Assembly (NCBI GenBank): GCA_017993835.1
Contig: JAGOLX010000021.1
Coordinates: forward strand, 27,894-91,893
Source of the DNA: Phycisphaerae bacterium
GTDB taxonomy: Bacteria; Planctomycetota; Phycisphaerae; Sedimentisphaerales; Anaerobacaceae
Reading direction: 5' to 3'
DNA length: 64,000 nt
Of the stretch, positions 26,901 to 34,339 are shown in pieces (the first letter of the stretch is position 1; each line of letters starts with the position of its first letter). The position numbers were made by a program, and so were the translations under genes. The notes beneath the pieces are model-generated. The model had not been told where the DNA came from. It worked only from the letters and a program-made list of their open reading frames with translations, and did not search any database.

Positions 26901-27408
26901 AGGTTTCGAAGTCCAGCCGGTCGTGGAATTCCTCGGCCTGCGCCAGATGCTGCCGCTGGGCGATGATGGCGGGGGTGTGGATGTACCCGTCCTCGCGCTG
27001 GGCCTTGCCGATGATCGCGATGATGCCATCCATTTGCCGGTCGAGCGCTGGGTCGCGCGTCGTGCCGTAGACAAACGCTACCGCTTCGAGCCACTTGTAG
27101 AAGTCGCCGTCGTGCCATTTCGGCCCATGGTGCCTGCCTTGTTTCCCGCCGGCGGCGACCAGGAAGTTGTCATAGGCATGACTGATATTGGGGTCTTCGA
27201 GCAGTCTCCACATGTTGGGGATCGCGACGGATCGACAGCACTCGAATCGCTCGGCCCAAAACCCGTCGGTCCATCGCACCGCGTCGATCCCGACGCTTCG
27301 CAGCCTGACGTGCGGACTGGAGGAGGTGCCGGTCAGCCCCTCGTCGGCTCCGCGGACGTATCCGCGGCTGACGCAGACGATCGTGCATAAGACAAGCCAT
27401 CGCCTCAT
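23902..27408 (-). CDS. GH127 beta-L-arabinofuranosidase fused to MGH1-like glycoside hydrolase domain
   Basis: 1168-residue secreted protein with two catalytic-type modules. Residues 40-640 match GH127: the Zn-thiolate active site is present as HCESCATVG (E358, C360) and SCFCCPPN (C434, C435), where the second cluster holds the Cys nucleophile in characterised relatives. Residues 660-1150 form an (alpha/alpha)-barrel like the MGH1/GH63-type domain, with WWTFRKHLKK, ISCALGHHISEGSWLRD and CEWDGAVWPF motifs. The first module should release beta-L-arabinofuranose; the second module's specificity is unknown. The start overlaps the GH78 stop by four bases (ATGA). Confidence 0.88.
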   Translation of the reverse strand: MRRWLVLCTIVCVSRGYVRGADEGLTGTSSSPHVRLRSVGIDAVRWTDGFWAERFECCRSVAIPNMWRLLEDPNISHAYDNFLVAAGGKQGRHHGPKWHDGDFYKWLEAVAFVYGTTRDPALDRQMDGIIAIIGKAQREDGYIHTPAIIAQRQHLAQAEEFHDRLDFETYNMGHLMTSACVHYRATGKTTLLDIAKKATEFLYRTYRESPDTLANNAICPSHYMGVVEMYRTTGDPRYLELARGLIDIRDRVQGGTDDNQDRIPFRQQTQAVGHAVRSNYLCAGAADVYAETGDPSLLSALEKIWLDVASRKIYVTGATGALYNGASPDGAKAQSTIQPVHQAYGRAYQLPNLTAHCESCATVGLILWNWRMLGITGQARFADQLELALYNSLLASISLDGKGFFYTNPLARIDELPFELRWSRRREPYISCFCCPPNVVRTIAETAAYAYGVSDDGVWVNLYGSNTLDTRLPGGAIVQLRQQTDYPWDGTIRIAVDAASTTEFSLFLRIPAWAHGARVAVNGKPVGKDLQTGQYFETRRLWSAGDRVELVLPMAVQLLEAYPLVEETRNQAAVRRGPIVYCLESVDLPDGVEIADVTISPDMHFETQHIASLLGGVTVLEANARTVESRDWDDALYRPIAPRASKTVGIRMIPYYAWGNRGDSEMSVWTPLAGDAPGDPMFVLDAQAFRHHVDFFNDMEPENIVNHVPNRQSWSWMKDNIPFFECPDKGFEQVYYYRWWTFRKHLKKTPDGFVFTEFLDQVGHSGKHNTISCALGHHISEGSWLRDRRYIDDYARFWYVGHEGGLQPHFHKYSNWATSALYRRYLVNHDGAFLTNLLDAFIADYQGWVQERGAENGLFWQYDVRDGMEESISGGRKVQNIRPPLNCYMYANALAISKVAEMVGRDEVAQEYTEKAARLKSLIHESLWDDDAQFFKVRRPDGMLADVREEIGFIPWYFELPESGHEQAWRQFLDLQGFKAPMGITTAERRHPQFRSHGVGTCEWDGAVWPFATSQTLGALANVLRDYPQQYVSKADYFDALVTYARSHQYRGKPYIGEYLDEQNGEWLKPDSNRSRYYNHSTFCDLVITGLAGLVPRDDDTVVVDPLIPPDMWDWFCLDNVPYHGRTLTILWDRTGEKYHKGSGLHVFADGVTIVGSDELTRVTGRLP

Positions 27409-30212
27409 TTCTGCCTGCCCCCGACAGTCGCGTTCCGGGCCTGTGTCCGCAAAGGAGCGCGGAACTCGTATTCGCCCGAACCGATGTTGAAGACGGCTCG
27501 CCCGGGGGCACCCGTCGCATCACTCTTTGCGTCGGTGCGTACGAATCGGACGCCTTGTGCGGTATCCACAGGCCGCCCGCCTTCGGTCACCGCGGCGGCT
27601 TCAATTGTCGGGACATGTGCCTCCGCGGTCACATTCGGCGGTACGATGATTCGCCAGAAGAACTGCCCGTCTTTGATCCACCATCGGCTTTCGATTCGTC
27701 CTCGGACGCTGTCGTAGTATCCCGAGGCGCTCGTCAGATCGCCGACAAGTTCCGGCCTGAGCAGCAGGCGGTTGAACGCGACACTGCCCGGCGCCTGGCG
27801 AATTCCGACAATGGATTCCTGGAACCACTCCTGGATGTGCCCGAACATGCAGTGATTCATCGACGAGCCCGGCTTGTCCCAGGTCTCGGACAGGGTCTTG
27901 AAGCCGAGCCGGAGCATGTTGCCGTAGCCCGGCGGATCAGTGCGGTCGATCATTCGATGCACCACGTCGGAACGCCCCCCGTCCGCCAGCGCCTGGACCA
28001 GCATCCGGAAACAGACCTCCCCGGTGCTCTGGCGGTACTGCGACCGCTCAAGCTCCGCCACGAGGTTGGCCAGCACACTCTCGCGATCCTCTTCGGGCAC
28101 CAGGCCGAAATGCAGCGCCGTAGCCAGCGATGCCTGAGACCCCGTCGCGACAGAGTGTTCGGCGGGCTTGTAGTAAGCGCGAATGAAATCCTGACGCACC
28201 TGCTGGGCGAGTCTCGTGAACTCGTCCACTTCGGCGTTCTTGCCGATCCTGTCGGCGGCACGAGCCAGCACGCGGGCGTTGTCATACAGGAACGCGGTCG
28301 CTGGTAACTCCGCCGGAGTGAGTTGAGATCCGCCGGCATGTCCCTTCTCCTGGGTCCAGTCGTACCAGTCGCCCAGGCCGGGCTTGACCAATCCCTGCTC
28401 GTTCCGCGTCGAAGCGAGATACCGCACGTAGCGAGCCATGGTCTCGTATTGTCGCTCTGCAGTGACGCCGTCACCGTACCAGTCGTGTAGGAGACCCGGC
28501 ACCTGTACGCACGCGCTGCCCCACTCGGGCGACTCCAGGAATCCCCCGCTGAATCGCGTGTATTCCGGCGCGATGTCAGGGACCATCCCGTTGTCCCATT
28601 GGGCCTCTGCGGTGTCACGACTGATCTTCCGGTAGAGACGGCACACGTCGCGATGGTAGAAGATCGAGGGTCCCATCAGGTGCGGCACCTCCAGCCAGCC
28701 GAGCTTCTCCCGATGCGGGCAGTCGGTCACGACGCTCTGCAGGTTGCTGCGGACGGAGCGGCCAATCATCGCATTGATGTCATTGAACAGTGTGTTGGAG
28801 CACTCGAACTCGCCGACTTTATCGGCCGAGCTTGTGAGGAATTCGCTGCCGGCCTCCAGGAGCCGCGGTCGGGGACTACGCTCCCCCGCGTCTCCGGGCC
28901 TGTCCACGCCGGAGACGTAGAGGTACTGGAAGCTGAAGTACGTGAAGCGAGGGCGAAAGACCTCCTCGCCATCGCCTCGGAGGGTGCAGGTATAAACGTG
29001 GCCGCCGTTCTCTGTCCATGGCTCGCCCCGCTTCTCCGCACATCGGATGACGACCTGGCTTCCGGCGGGTCCTTGGATCTTCACGACGGGCCGAGCCGAC
29101 AGGTTGATCCCGCAATCGACCTCGTATTCTCCGTCTCCGAGACGCTGCACGGTCACCGCAGGCAGGTACTCAGCCACCTTGACCGGCGGTGCGTACTGAG
29201 CCACAAGTGTGCCGCCGGGGCCGTCACACGCCACGGCCTGCGACCATGTTCCGTCGTCGAAGCCCGGGCAGTCCCATCCCGCCAGCTCCCGGCGGGCATC
29301 GTAGTCCTCGCCGCCGTAGATGCACGTGAACACGATCGGTCCCGGCCTACACTTCCACGTCTCGTCCGAGGCGACCACTGTCGTGGAGCCGTCGGCGAAG
29401 ATGACGTGCATCTGGCAGATCAACTTGGGCGGGCCGAACGTACCTTTGAACTTCGTGTAGCGCCCGCCGGGCACGTTGTACATCCCGTTGCCGAGCATGA
29501 CCCCAATGGCGTTCTCGCCCGGCGTTAGCAGGCTCGTCACGTCGTACGAGCTGTACAGGCACGTCTTGCGGTAGTTCGTCCAGCCTGGGTCCATCTCGTG
29601 ATCCCCAACGCGCCGGCCGTTCACGCTCAGCTCGTACTGGCCCAGGCCGCAGATGTGGGCAGTCGCCCGCCTGACGGGCTTGTCGAGTCGGATGGCCTTG
29701 CGGAAGATGGGCAGAGGGTCCTTATCGGTGCGATTCGCGGTGATCCACTTCGCCTGCCAATCCTGCGGGTGGAGAAGGCCCATCGTCCACGACGCCGGCT
29801 TGCTCCAGGGCGACATGCGATTGTCTCGATCCCAGGCGCGCACCTTCCAGAATACCTTTTGCAGCGATTCCAGAGGGCGGCCCTCATAGGGAACCTGAAT
29901 CGTCTGCCCGCCGGCCATGGTCCCGCTGTCCCACAGATCCCCCTCATTGCGAGCCAGAGTCTCCTCAGAGGATGCGACGAGAACCTGATAGGCCGTTTGT
30001 CGCTGGTCGCGCGCCGTGCTCCGCAGCTCCCACGCGAGGCGTGGTTGCGTCGCGTCCACCGCCAGTGGCTCCGCCGCATACTCGCAGCGAAGATCAGCCG
30101 GAGCCAGGACAGCGCCCGCGGAAAGACTCGCGTCACAGAGCTGCCGGTTCCCGAAGCCGGACAGGCACAAACTGAGGAACAATACCACCGGCGTCGCTGT
30201 CCGTTGTGTCAT
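27405..30212 (-). CDS. GH78 alpha-L-rhamnosidase
   Basis: 935-residue secreted enzyme that removes terminal alpha-L-rhamnose with inversion. After the signal peptide come the family N-terminal beta-domains (LRCEYAAEPLAVDATQPRLA; WDSGTMAGGQTIQVPY), the rhamnosidase-N module (HICGLGQYELSVNGRRVG) and the (alpha/alpha)6 barrel with VTDCPHREKLGW, where D497 and E502 are the expected catalytic or substrate-binding acids. The typical C-terminal beta-domain ends the protein. Start ATG 30212 has ggaagg six bases upstream and overlaps the preceding gene by four bases, and its stop overlaps the GH127 start by four bases. Pectic rhamnogalacturonan is a likely source of substrate. Confidence 0.93.
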   Translation of the reverse strand: MTQRTATPVVLFLSLCLSGFGNRQLCDASLSAGAVLAPADLRCEYAAEPLAVDATQPRLAWELRSTARDQRQTAYQVLVASSEETLARNEGDLWDSGTMAGGQTIQVPYEGRPLESLQKVFWKVRAWDRDNRMSPWSKPASWTMGLLHPQDWQAKWITANRTDKDPLPIFRKAIRLDKPVRRATAHICGLGQYELSVNGRRVGDHEMDPGWTNYRKTCLYSSYDVTSLLTPGENAIGVMLGNGMYNVPGGRYTKFKGTFGPPKLICQMHVIFADGSTTVVASDETWKCRPGPIVFTCIYGGEDYDARRELAGWDCPGFDDGTWSQAVACDGPGGTLVAQYAPPVKVAEYLPAVTVQRLGDGEYEVDCGINLSARPVVKIQGPAGSQVVIRCAEKRGEPWTENGGHVYTCTLRGDGEEVFRPRFTYFSFQYLYVSGVDRPGDAGERSPRPRLLEAGSEFLTSSADKVGEFECSNTLFNDINAMIGRSVRSNLQSVVTDCPHREKLGWLEVPHLMGPSIFYHRDVCRLYRKISRDTAEAQWDNGMVPDIAPEYTRFSGGFLESPEWGSACVQVPGLLHDWYGDGVTAERQYETMARYVRYLASTRNEQGLVKPGLGDWYDWTQEKGHAGGSQLTPAELPATAFLYDNARVLARAADRIGKNAEVDEFTRLAQQVRQDFIRAYYKPAEHSVATGSQASLATALHFGLVPEEDRESVLANLVAELERSQYRQSTGEVCFRMLVQALADGGRSDVVHRMIDRTDPPGYGNMLRLGFKTLSETWDKPGSSMNHCMFGHIQEWFQESIVGIRQAPGSVAFNRLLLRPELVGDLTSASGYYDSVRGRIESRWWIKDGQFFWRIIVPPNVTAEAHVPTIEAAAVTEGGRPVDTAQGVRFVRTDAKSDATGAPGRAVFNIGSGEYEFRAPLRTQARNATVGGRQK

Positions 30213-31144
30213 GTCGTACCTTCCCTTCTCACCTGGAATACTGACTTGAGATACCGGGTGTTGGCGCCGAAATTCCACGCCACGTCCCGACTGTTCTGGG
30301 CGCTGCGGGACCGCTCGATCACGAGCCACCCGCTCCAGCCCATATCGTCGAGCGTCTGCCTGACCTTGGGCATGTCGATGCGAGGGTTGTCCTGAAGCCA
30401 CACGCCGTCTTGGTCGGTGCAATGAATCTGGCAGATGCGGTCCTTGCCGAGGATTCGCAGTTCCTCGCACAGGTCCCGGCCGTTCTGGAGGGCATTGGCG
30501 AAGTTGAAGTAGATGCGGATGGCCGGCGAGCCGATATCGTCGAGGAGCTTGACGTCGCCTGTGGCATCCAGTGCGGTCTCCACGCCGATCACGACGCCCG
30601 CTTCCTGGGCCTTGGGACCTGCCGCCTGGAGTCGTTCCACGATCGCGGGGCGCAGTTCGGGGTTCTTGACCAGATCGCCTCGCACGCCCAGGGGCAGGAA
30701 CGCGATCTTCACGTTCATCCCCTTCATTGTGTCGATGCAGTCCTGCAACATGCGGGGCACCGTGGGACGCTCGGCAAAGGATTGGGCGTAGAACCCGGAC
30801 ATCGCGATGGAGCAGATCTCCAGGTTGAACTTGCGCGCCTCGTCCAGGAACTGCTGCCGGACCGCGGGATCGGCCAGCTTGTTGTCGAAGGTCTCCCGCT
30901 GGCCCAGGCTGCCCATATCCACTTCGACGCCATCGGCGCCGATCTGAGCGGTCCATTTGAATGCGCCGAGCTGCTGGCGTTTGAGGATCATCCAGTCACA
31001 TACACCGATCCTGTATCGCTGGCTGGGGACCGGTTGGGACGCGGCGTCTCCATCCCCCCGCGCATCTCCTGCCGGCGAGAGCAGGCCGACTGCCACCGCC
31101 GCACCCATGAAGCGGCGACGACTCATGGACGGATCGTCGATCAT
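30209..31144 (-). CDS. Tat-exported xylose-isomerase-like TIM-barrel protein
   Basis: 311 residues: a twin-arginine signal (MSRRRFMGAAVAVGL) followed by an AP-endonuclease-2 / xylose-isomerase-like TIM barrel. VCDWMILKRQQLGAF, GADGVEVDMGSLG, GVVIGVETALDATGDV and CQIHCTDQDGVW supply the usual metal-binding Glu, His and Asp residues. Members act as sugar isomerases or epimerases; the Tat signal implies action outside the cytoplasm. ATG 31144 has ggagg five bases upstream. The stop overlaps the GH78 start by four bases (ATGA). Specific activity unknown. Confidence 0.85.
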   Translation of the reverse strand: MIDDPSMSRRRFMGAAVAVGLLSPAGDARGDGDAASQPVPSQRYRIGVCDWMILKRQQLGAFKWTAQIGADGVEVDMGSLGQRETFDNKLADPAVRQQFLDEARKFNLEICSIAMSGFYAQSFAERPTVPRMLQDCIDTMKGMNVKIAFLPLGVRGDLVKNPELRPAIVERLQAAGPKAQEAGVVIGVETALDATGDVKLLDDIGSPAIRIYFNFANALQNGRDLCEELRILGKDRICQIHCTDQDGVWLQDNPRIDMPKVRQTLDDMGWSGWLVIERSRSAQNSRDVAWNFGANTRYLKSVFQVRREGTT

Positions 31145-31155
31145 ACTGTCCTCCA

Positions 31156-34100
31156 TCAATCTGCTTGGGCCACCTGCAAGACCGCCGGGCCCGATGTGGG
31201 ACATTTCAACTCCGTGCTCTGTGCACCTTTGGCAAGCGACTGTTTCCTCAAGAGCGAGCCATCTCTGGGATTGATCCAGTGCGCCGTCAGGGGACCGTCT
31301 TTCGTATTCAGATCGAGCTTCAGATCGCCTGAGGCACGGCAATACACGATGAACTCTCCCCGGCCATTGCCCAGCGTCCACTGTCCGGCGGGCGCGCCGG
31401 GCAGATCCACCGGATGCATCGACGCGGCGCGCTCCAACAATCCGGTCTCCGACACCTTGGGGATGCCGGCCAACGAGCCGCCTGCCATGAACGCGGCCCA
31501 CGCGAAGTCGTTAAGCGAGTCCGCAGAATACAGGATCGCCTTGTCTGGATACCGTTGCCGATACTCGCGAACCGCCCGGTATGCCTGTTCGAACGAGGTC
31601 CTGCCGGGGGAGACGAGTCGGGCGTGCTGACGGGGCGCGAGATTCTGCCCACCTGCGGGACTGTACAGACTCCCATCGCTGCGATAGTGCCAATAGCGGA
31701 TGTCGACCACATCCACCGCAGCGCCGCGGACTGGGTCGGCCAAGATCGCGTCCTGCACGTCTTTCGTGACGCTCAAGCCGACGATGGTGTGCCTGCCGGT
31801 CTGACGCTCCCATTCCAGGATCGTATCGATCCAGAACTGCACGAAGTGCAGCGGGCCGGTGTACTCGGCCCCGATGAACTGGACGACGCTGCTGTTGTCC
31901 GCGAAGTTGTCGAGGCATTGGCGTATGTAGGCCTGATGCAACGGCCGGCGGACCGGATGGTTCACGTCATAGAACTGCTCCGCCAGGAAAATCCGCTTGT
32001 CGCCCGCATAAGGCGGGGGCTCCGGAAATCCCGTGTCGTTGACGTTGTTCGCCGGACGCCAGGGGAAATCGGTCCAGTGGGCGCCGGCCTCGATGATATT
32101 GTGCTGGAAGTAGTTCTGGTGGATGAGGACGAGGCCCTTTCGGTCCGCCAGGTCGGCGAATTGCCTGAGCCGTGTCCAGTACCAGGGATTGTACTTGGTC
32201 AAATCGTAGCGGCTCAAGCCGTCGAAGGCGGTCCCCTGTCCGCTTCTGGCAAAGGGCTGCTCGTAGAATGGCGGCCACACATCGCCATCGATGCGCCGCA
32301 CCCGCTCGTGATCGTCGCGTCGCCGCTCGTACCACAGCCCATAGTTGTGGTCGACGGCGACGACTCCCTGATTCCGCATTCCGTCGGTCATTTCGTCCGG
32401 ATCGTCCGTCAGTCCGGGCCCGGTCCGGCCCGGCACAAAACGGGTGATGTGCGGCGTGGCTTTTGCGACGTCGAGCGGGCGGACGCCCCCGCTCCACCAT
32501 CGCACCTCTTGACGTGTGCCCGTCATGACCGCATCGCCGTAGACGAGCCAGCCATTCTGGACGCACATAGGAGAATCAGCCTGCTTGGAGACGGGTGGCT
32601 CACTGTATCCGATCTCATCAATCGTTCTGACGCCTGCGTGGGAGGTGGGGATAGCCTGTCGCTGCGGCGCCTGGTCGATCCAGTCAGAGAGCAGCACGGG
32701 CGGATTCCGCGATTGCGCCGTTAGAGCCGCTGCCAACTCCGCGCTCGGACTGCTCGTGGCTTCCGTGCTCACGGGCAGCAGATGCATGCGCGACCGGACC
32801 CGCTCGCCCAGACGATCCTGAAGCTGGGCATAGTACAGACTCCGCGGCTGGACGTGGCTGTTGGATTCCTCCCAATACCCGTCGCCGGCAAATTCGGCCC
32901 ACGAGCCAAACGCCCAGTTGCAGGCGGTGGGCGGCGCGTAGCAGTCAATTCGCGAGGCGGAGCAGTTCCAGAAGACGCTGTTAGCTGCGTTCCAGCCGGC
33001 GCCCTGGGCATCCTGCGAGCGGTTGAACAGGCTCAGGGCCTGGCCGTCGATCATGACGACATCGAACAGCACCCCCGATGCCCAACTGTCGATTCCGCCG
33101 CTGAAACTGAAGGGTTGGCTCGACTCGCACTGCACGAAGGCGTTCGGCCCGGCGGCACAGAAGCCCACAGCGAAGTCATGATAGCCGCCCTGGGCGTACA
33201 GACGTTGAAAAAGGGTCTGTTGGCCGACGGTCCAGAAGGTGTTCCGCCGCTGGCCGCCGATCTCCGAGATCGGCGCCAGGGACTTGCAGTCCTCGACGGT
33301 GACGCGCCTGGCGGTCTGCCAGACGGCAACCGCAGAACCAGCGAAGTGTTCGAACCGGACCTGCCGCACCCAGGCGTCGCTCACGTCCTCCAGTGTCACC
33401 GCCATCCAGCGATGAGCTTCGTCCTTAGGATTGTCCTTGTCGTACGTGGATCGGCAGCAGAGGTTTTCGATGCCCACATTCGCGATCCGCCCGGGCCACT
33501 GGCAAGTCGCGATGCGGCCGCCGCCGTAAGTCGCGTCCAAGGCGGTGGTCAGTGGCGCATCCAGCGTGATCCGGTCACCCTCGACGGAGACAATAGTCCG
33601 GTCCCAGTAGAGATCTCGGCTTGCCGGCTTCCAGCCAAGACTCGTGATCCCGCCGCCGAAATGGTCCGTGCCCAGCGTCTTGATCCATTCCCCTGTGCAG
33701 GGCCGGTGCACCAAGACTCGATCCCCCGGACGGAACGAATGGGACGCATCCACGCGGAGGACGCTGGCGTTGACCGGCACGAAGGCATCCGCAATCGCCA
33801 CCCAAGGCCCAATCTTGAGGTCGTTTCTTCCCTTCATGCAGATGAGTGTGTCCCGCTGCAGTCCTGTTGCCAGCAGGACTGTGCCGTCCGGGCCCATGCC
33901 GCTGCCGCGGAGGACGAGGCCGGAAGCGGCGATTCGCAGGCTCCCGGACACATGATGCACACCCTTCTCCAGCAGCACGACGCCTCGCAGGCCGTTGGAA
34001 TCCGCCGGCAGGGAAGCAACGTAATCCAGCGCCGCCTGGATCCGCTGCGTGGCGTCGCCCTCAATCACGGGGACAACGACGCGGATCGTGGCGTCGGGAA

Positions 34101-34332
34101 TCGGACGCTCACCCGCCATGTATCCGCAATAGGAGAAGTCCGATATGCGATTGCCCTTCTCGTCCGTCGTATACACCAGGCGACGATCCGGACCTTGTGA
34201 CACGGGTCGTTTCGTGCGCGGGTCCCAGCCGGCGCGGAGATCGGCCAATTCGGACCAGCCAAAGGCAATTGCCAGCATCGCCAGAACCAGCCGTTTCTTC
34301 TCCACAGCCATTGCGAAGGCACTTTGCTTCAT
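31156..34332 (-). CDS. Pectate-lyase-like beta-helix plus TIM-barrel protein (DUF6298-like)
   Basis: 1058-residue secreted protein. Residues 40-560 form a right-handed beta-helix with the Pectate_lyase_3-like start VIEGDATQRIQAALDYVASL and repeated turns such as GIENLCCRS and VTVEDCKSLAPISE. Residues 600-1000 resemble a glycosidase-type TIM barrel (QNGWLVYGDA, PPFYEQPFARSGQG, LVLIHQNYFQHNIIEAGAHW, FIGAEYTGPLHF, YSADSLNDFAWAAF), the DUF6298 architecture as I know it. A beta-sandwich-like tail (GEFIVYCRASGDLKLDL) ends it. It may be a polysaccharide lyase or hydrolase; no activity is assigned. It starts 7 bases after the GH43-like gene; ATG 34311 is an alternative start. Confidence 0.72.
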   Translation of the reverse strand: MKQSAFAMAVEKKRLVLAMLAIAFGWSELADLRAGWDPRTKRPVSQGPDRRLVYTTDEKGNRISDFSYCGYMAGERPIPDATIRVVVPVIEGDATQRIQAALDYVASLPADSNGLRGVVLLEKGVHHVSGSLRIAASGLVLRGSGMGPDGTVLLATGLQRDTLICMKGRNDLKIGPWVAIADAFVPVNASVLRVDASHSFRPGDRVLVHRPCTGEWIKTLGTDHFGGGITSLGWKPASRDLYWDRTIVSVEGDRITLDAPLTTALDATYGGGRIATCQWPGRIANVGIENLCCRSTYDKDNPKDEAHRWMAVTLEDVSDAWVRQVRFEHFAGSAVAVWQTARRVTVEDCKSLAPISEIGGQRRNTFWTVGQQTLFQRLYAQGGYHDFAVGFCAAGPNAFVQCESSQPFSFSGGIDSWASGVLFDVVMIDGQALSLFNRSQDAQGAGWNAANSVFWNCSASRIDCYAPPTACNWAFGSWAEFAGDGYWEESNSHVQPRSLYYAQLQDRLGERVRSRMHLLPVSTEATSSPSAELAAALTAQSRNPPVLLSDWIDQAPQRQAIPTSHAGVRTIDEIGYSEPPVSKQADSPMCVQNGWLVYGDAVMTGTRQEVRWWSGGVRPLDVAKATPHITRFVPGRTGPGLTDDPDEMTDGMRNQGVVAVDHNYGLWYERRRDDHERVRRIDGDVWPPFYEQPFARSGQGTAFDGLSRYDLTKYNPWYWTRLRQFADLADRKGLVLIHQNYFQHNIIEAGAHWTDFPWRPANNVNDTGFPEPPPYAGDKRIFLAEQFYDVNHPVRRPLHQAYIRQCLDNFADNSSVVQFIGAEYTGPLHFVQFWIDTILEWERQTGRHTIVGLSVTKDVQDAILADPVRGAAVDVVDIRYWHYRSDGSLYSPAGGQNLAPRQHARLVSPGRTSFEQAYRAVREYRQRYPDKAILYSADSLNDFAWAAFMAGGSLAGIPKVSETGLLERAASMHPVDLPGAPAGQWTLGNGRGEFIVYCRASGDLKLDLNTKDGPLTAHWINPRDGSLLRKQSLAKGAQSTELKCPTSGPAVLQVAQAD

Positions 34333-34339
34333 CGCACAC

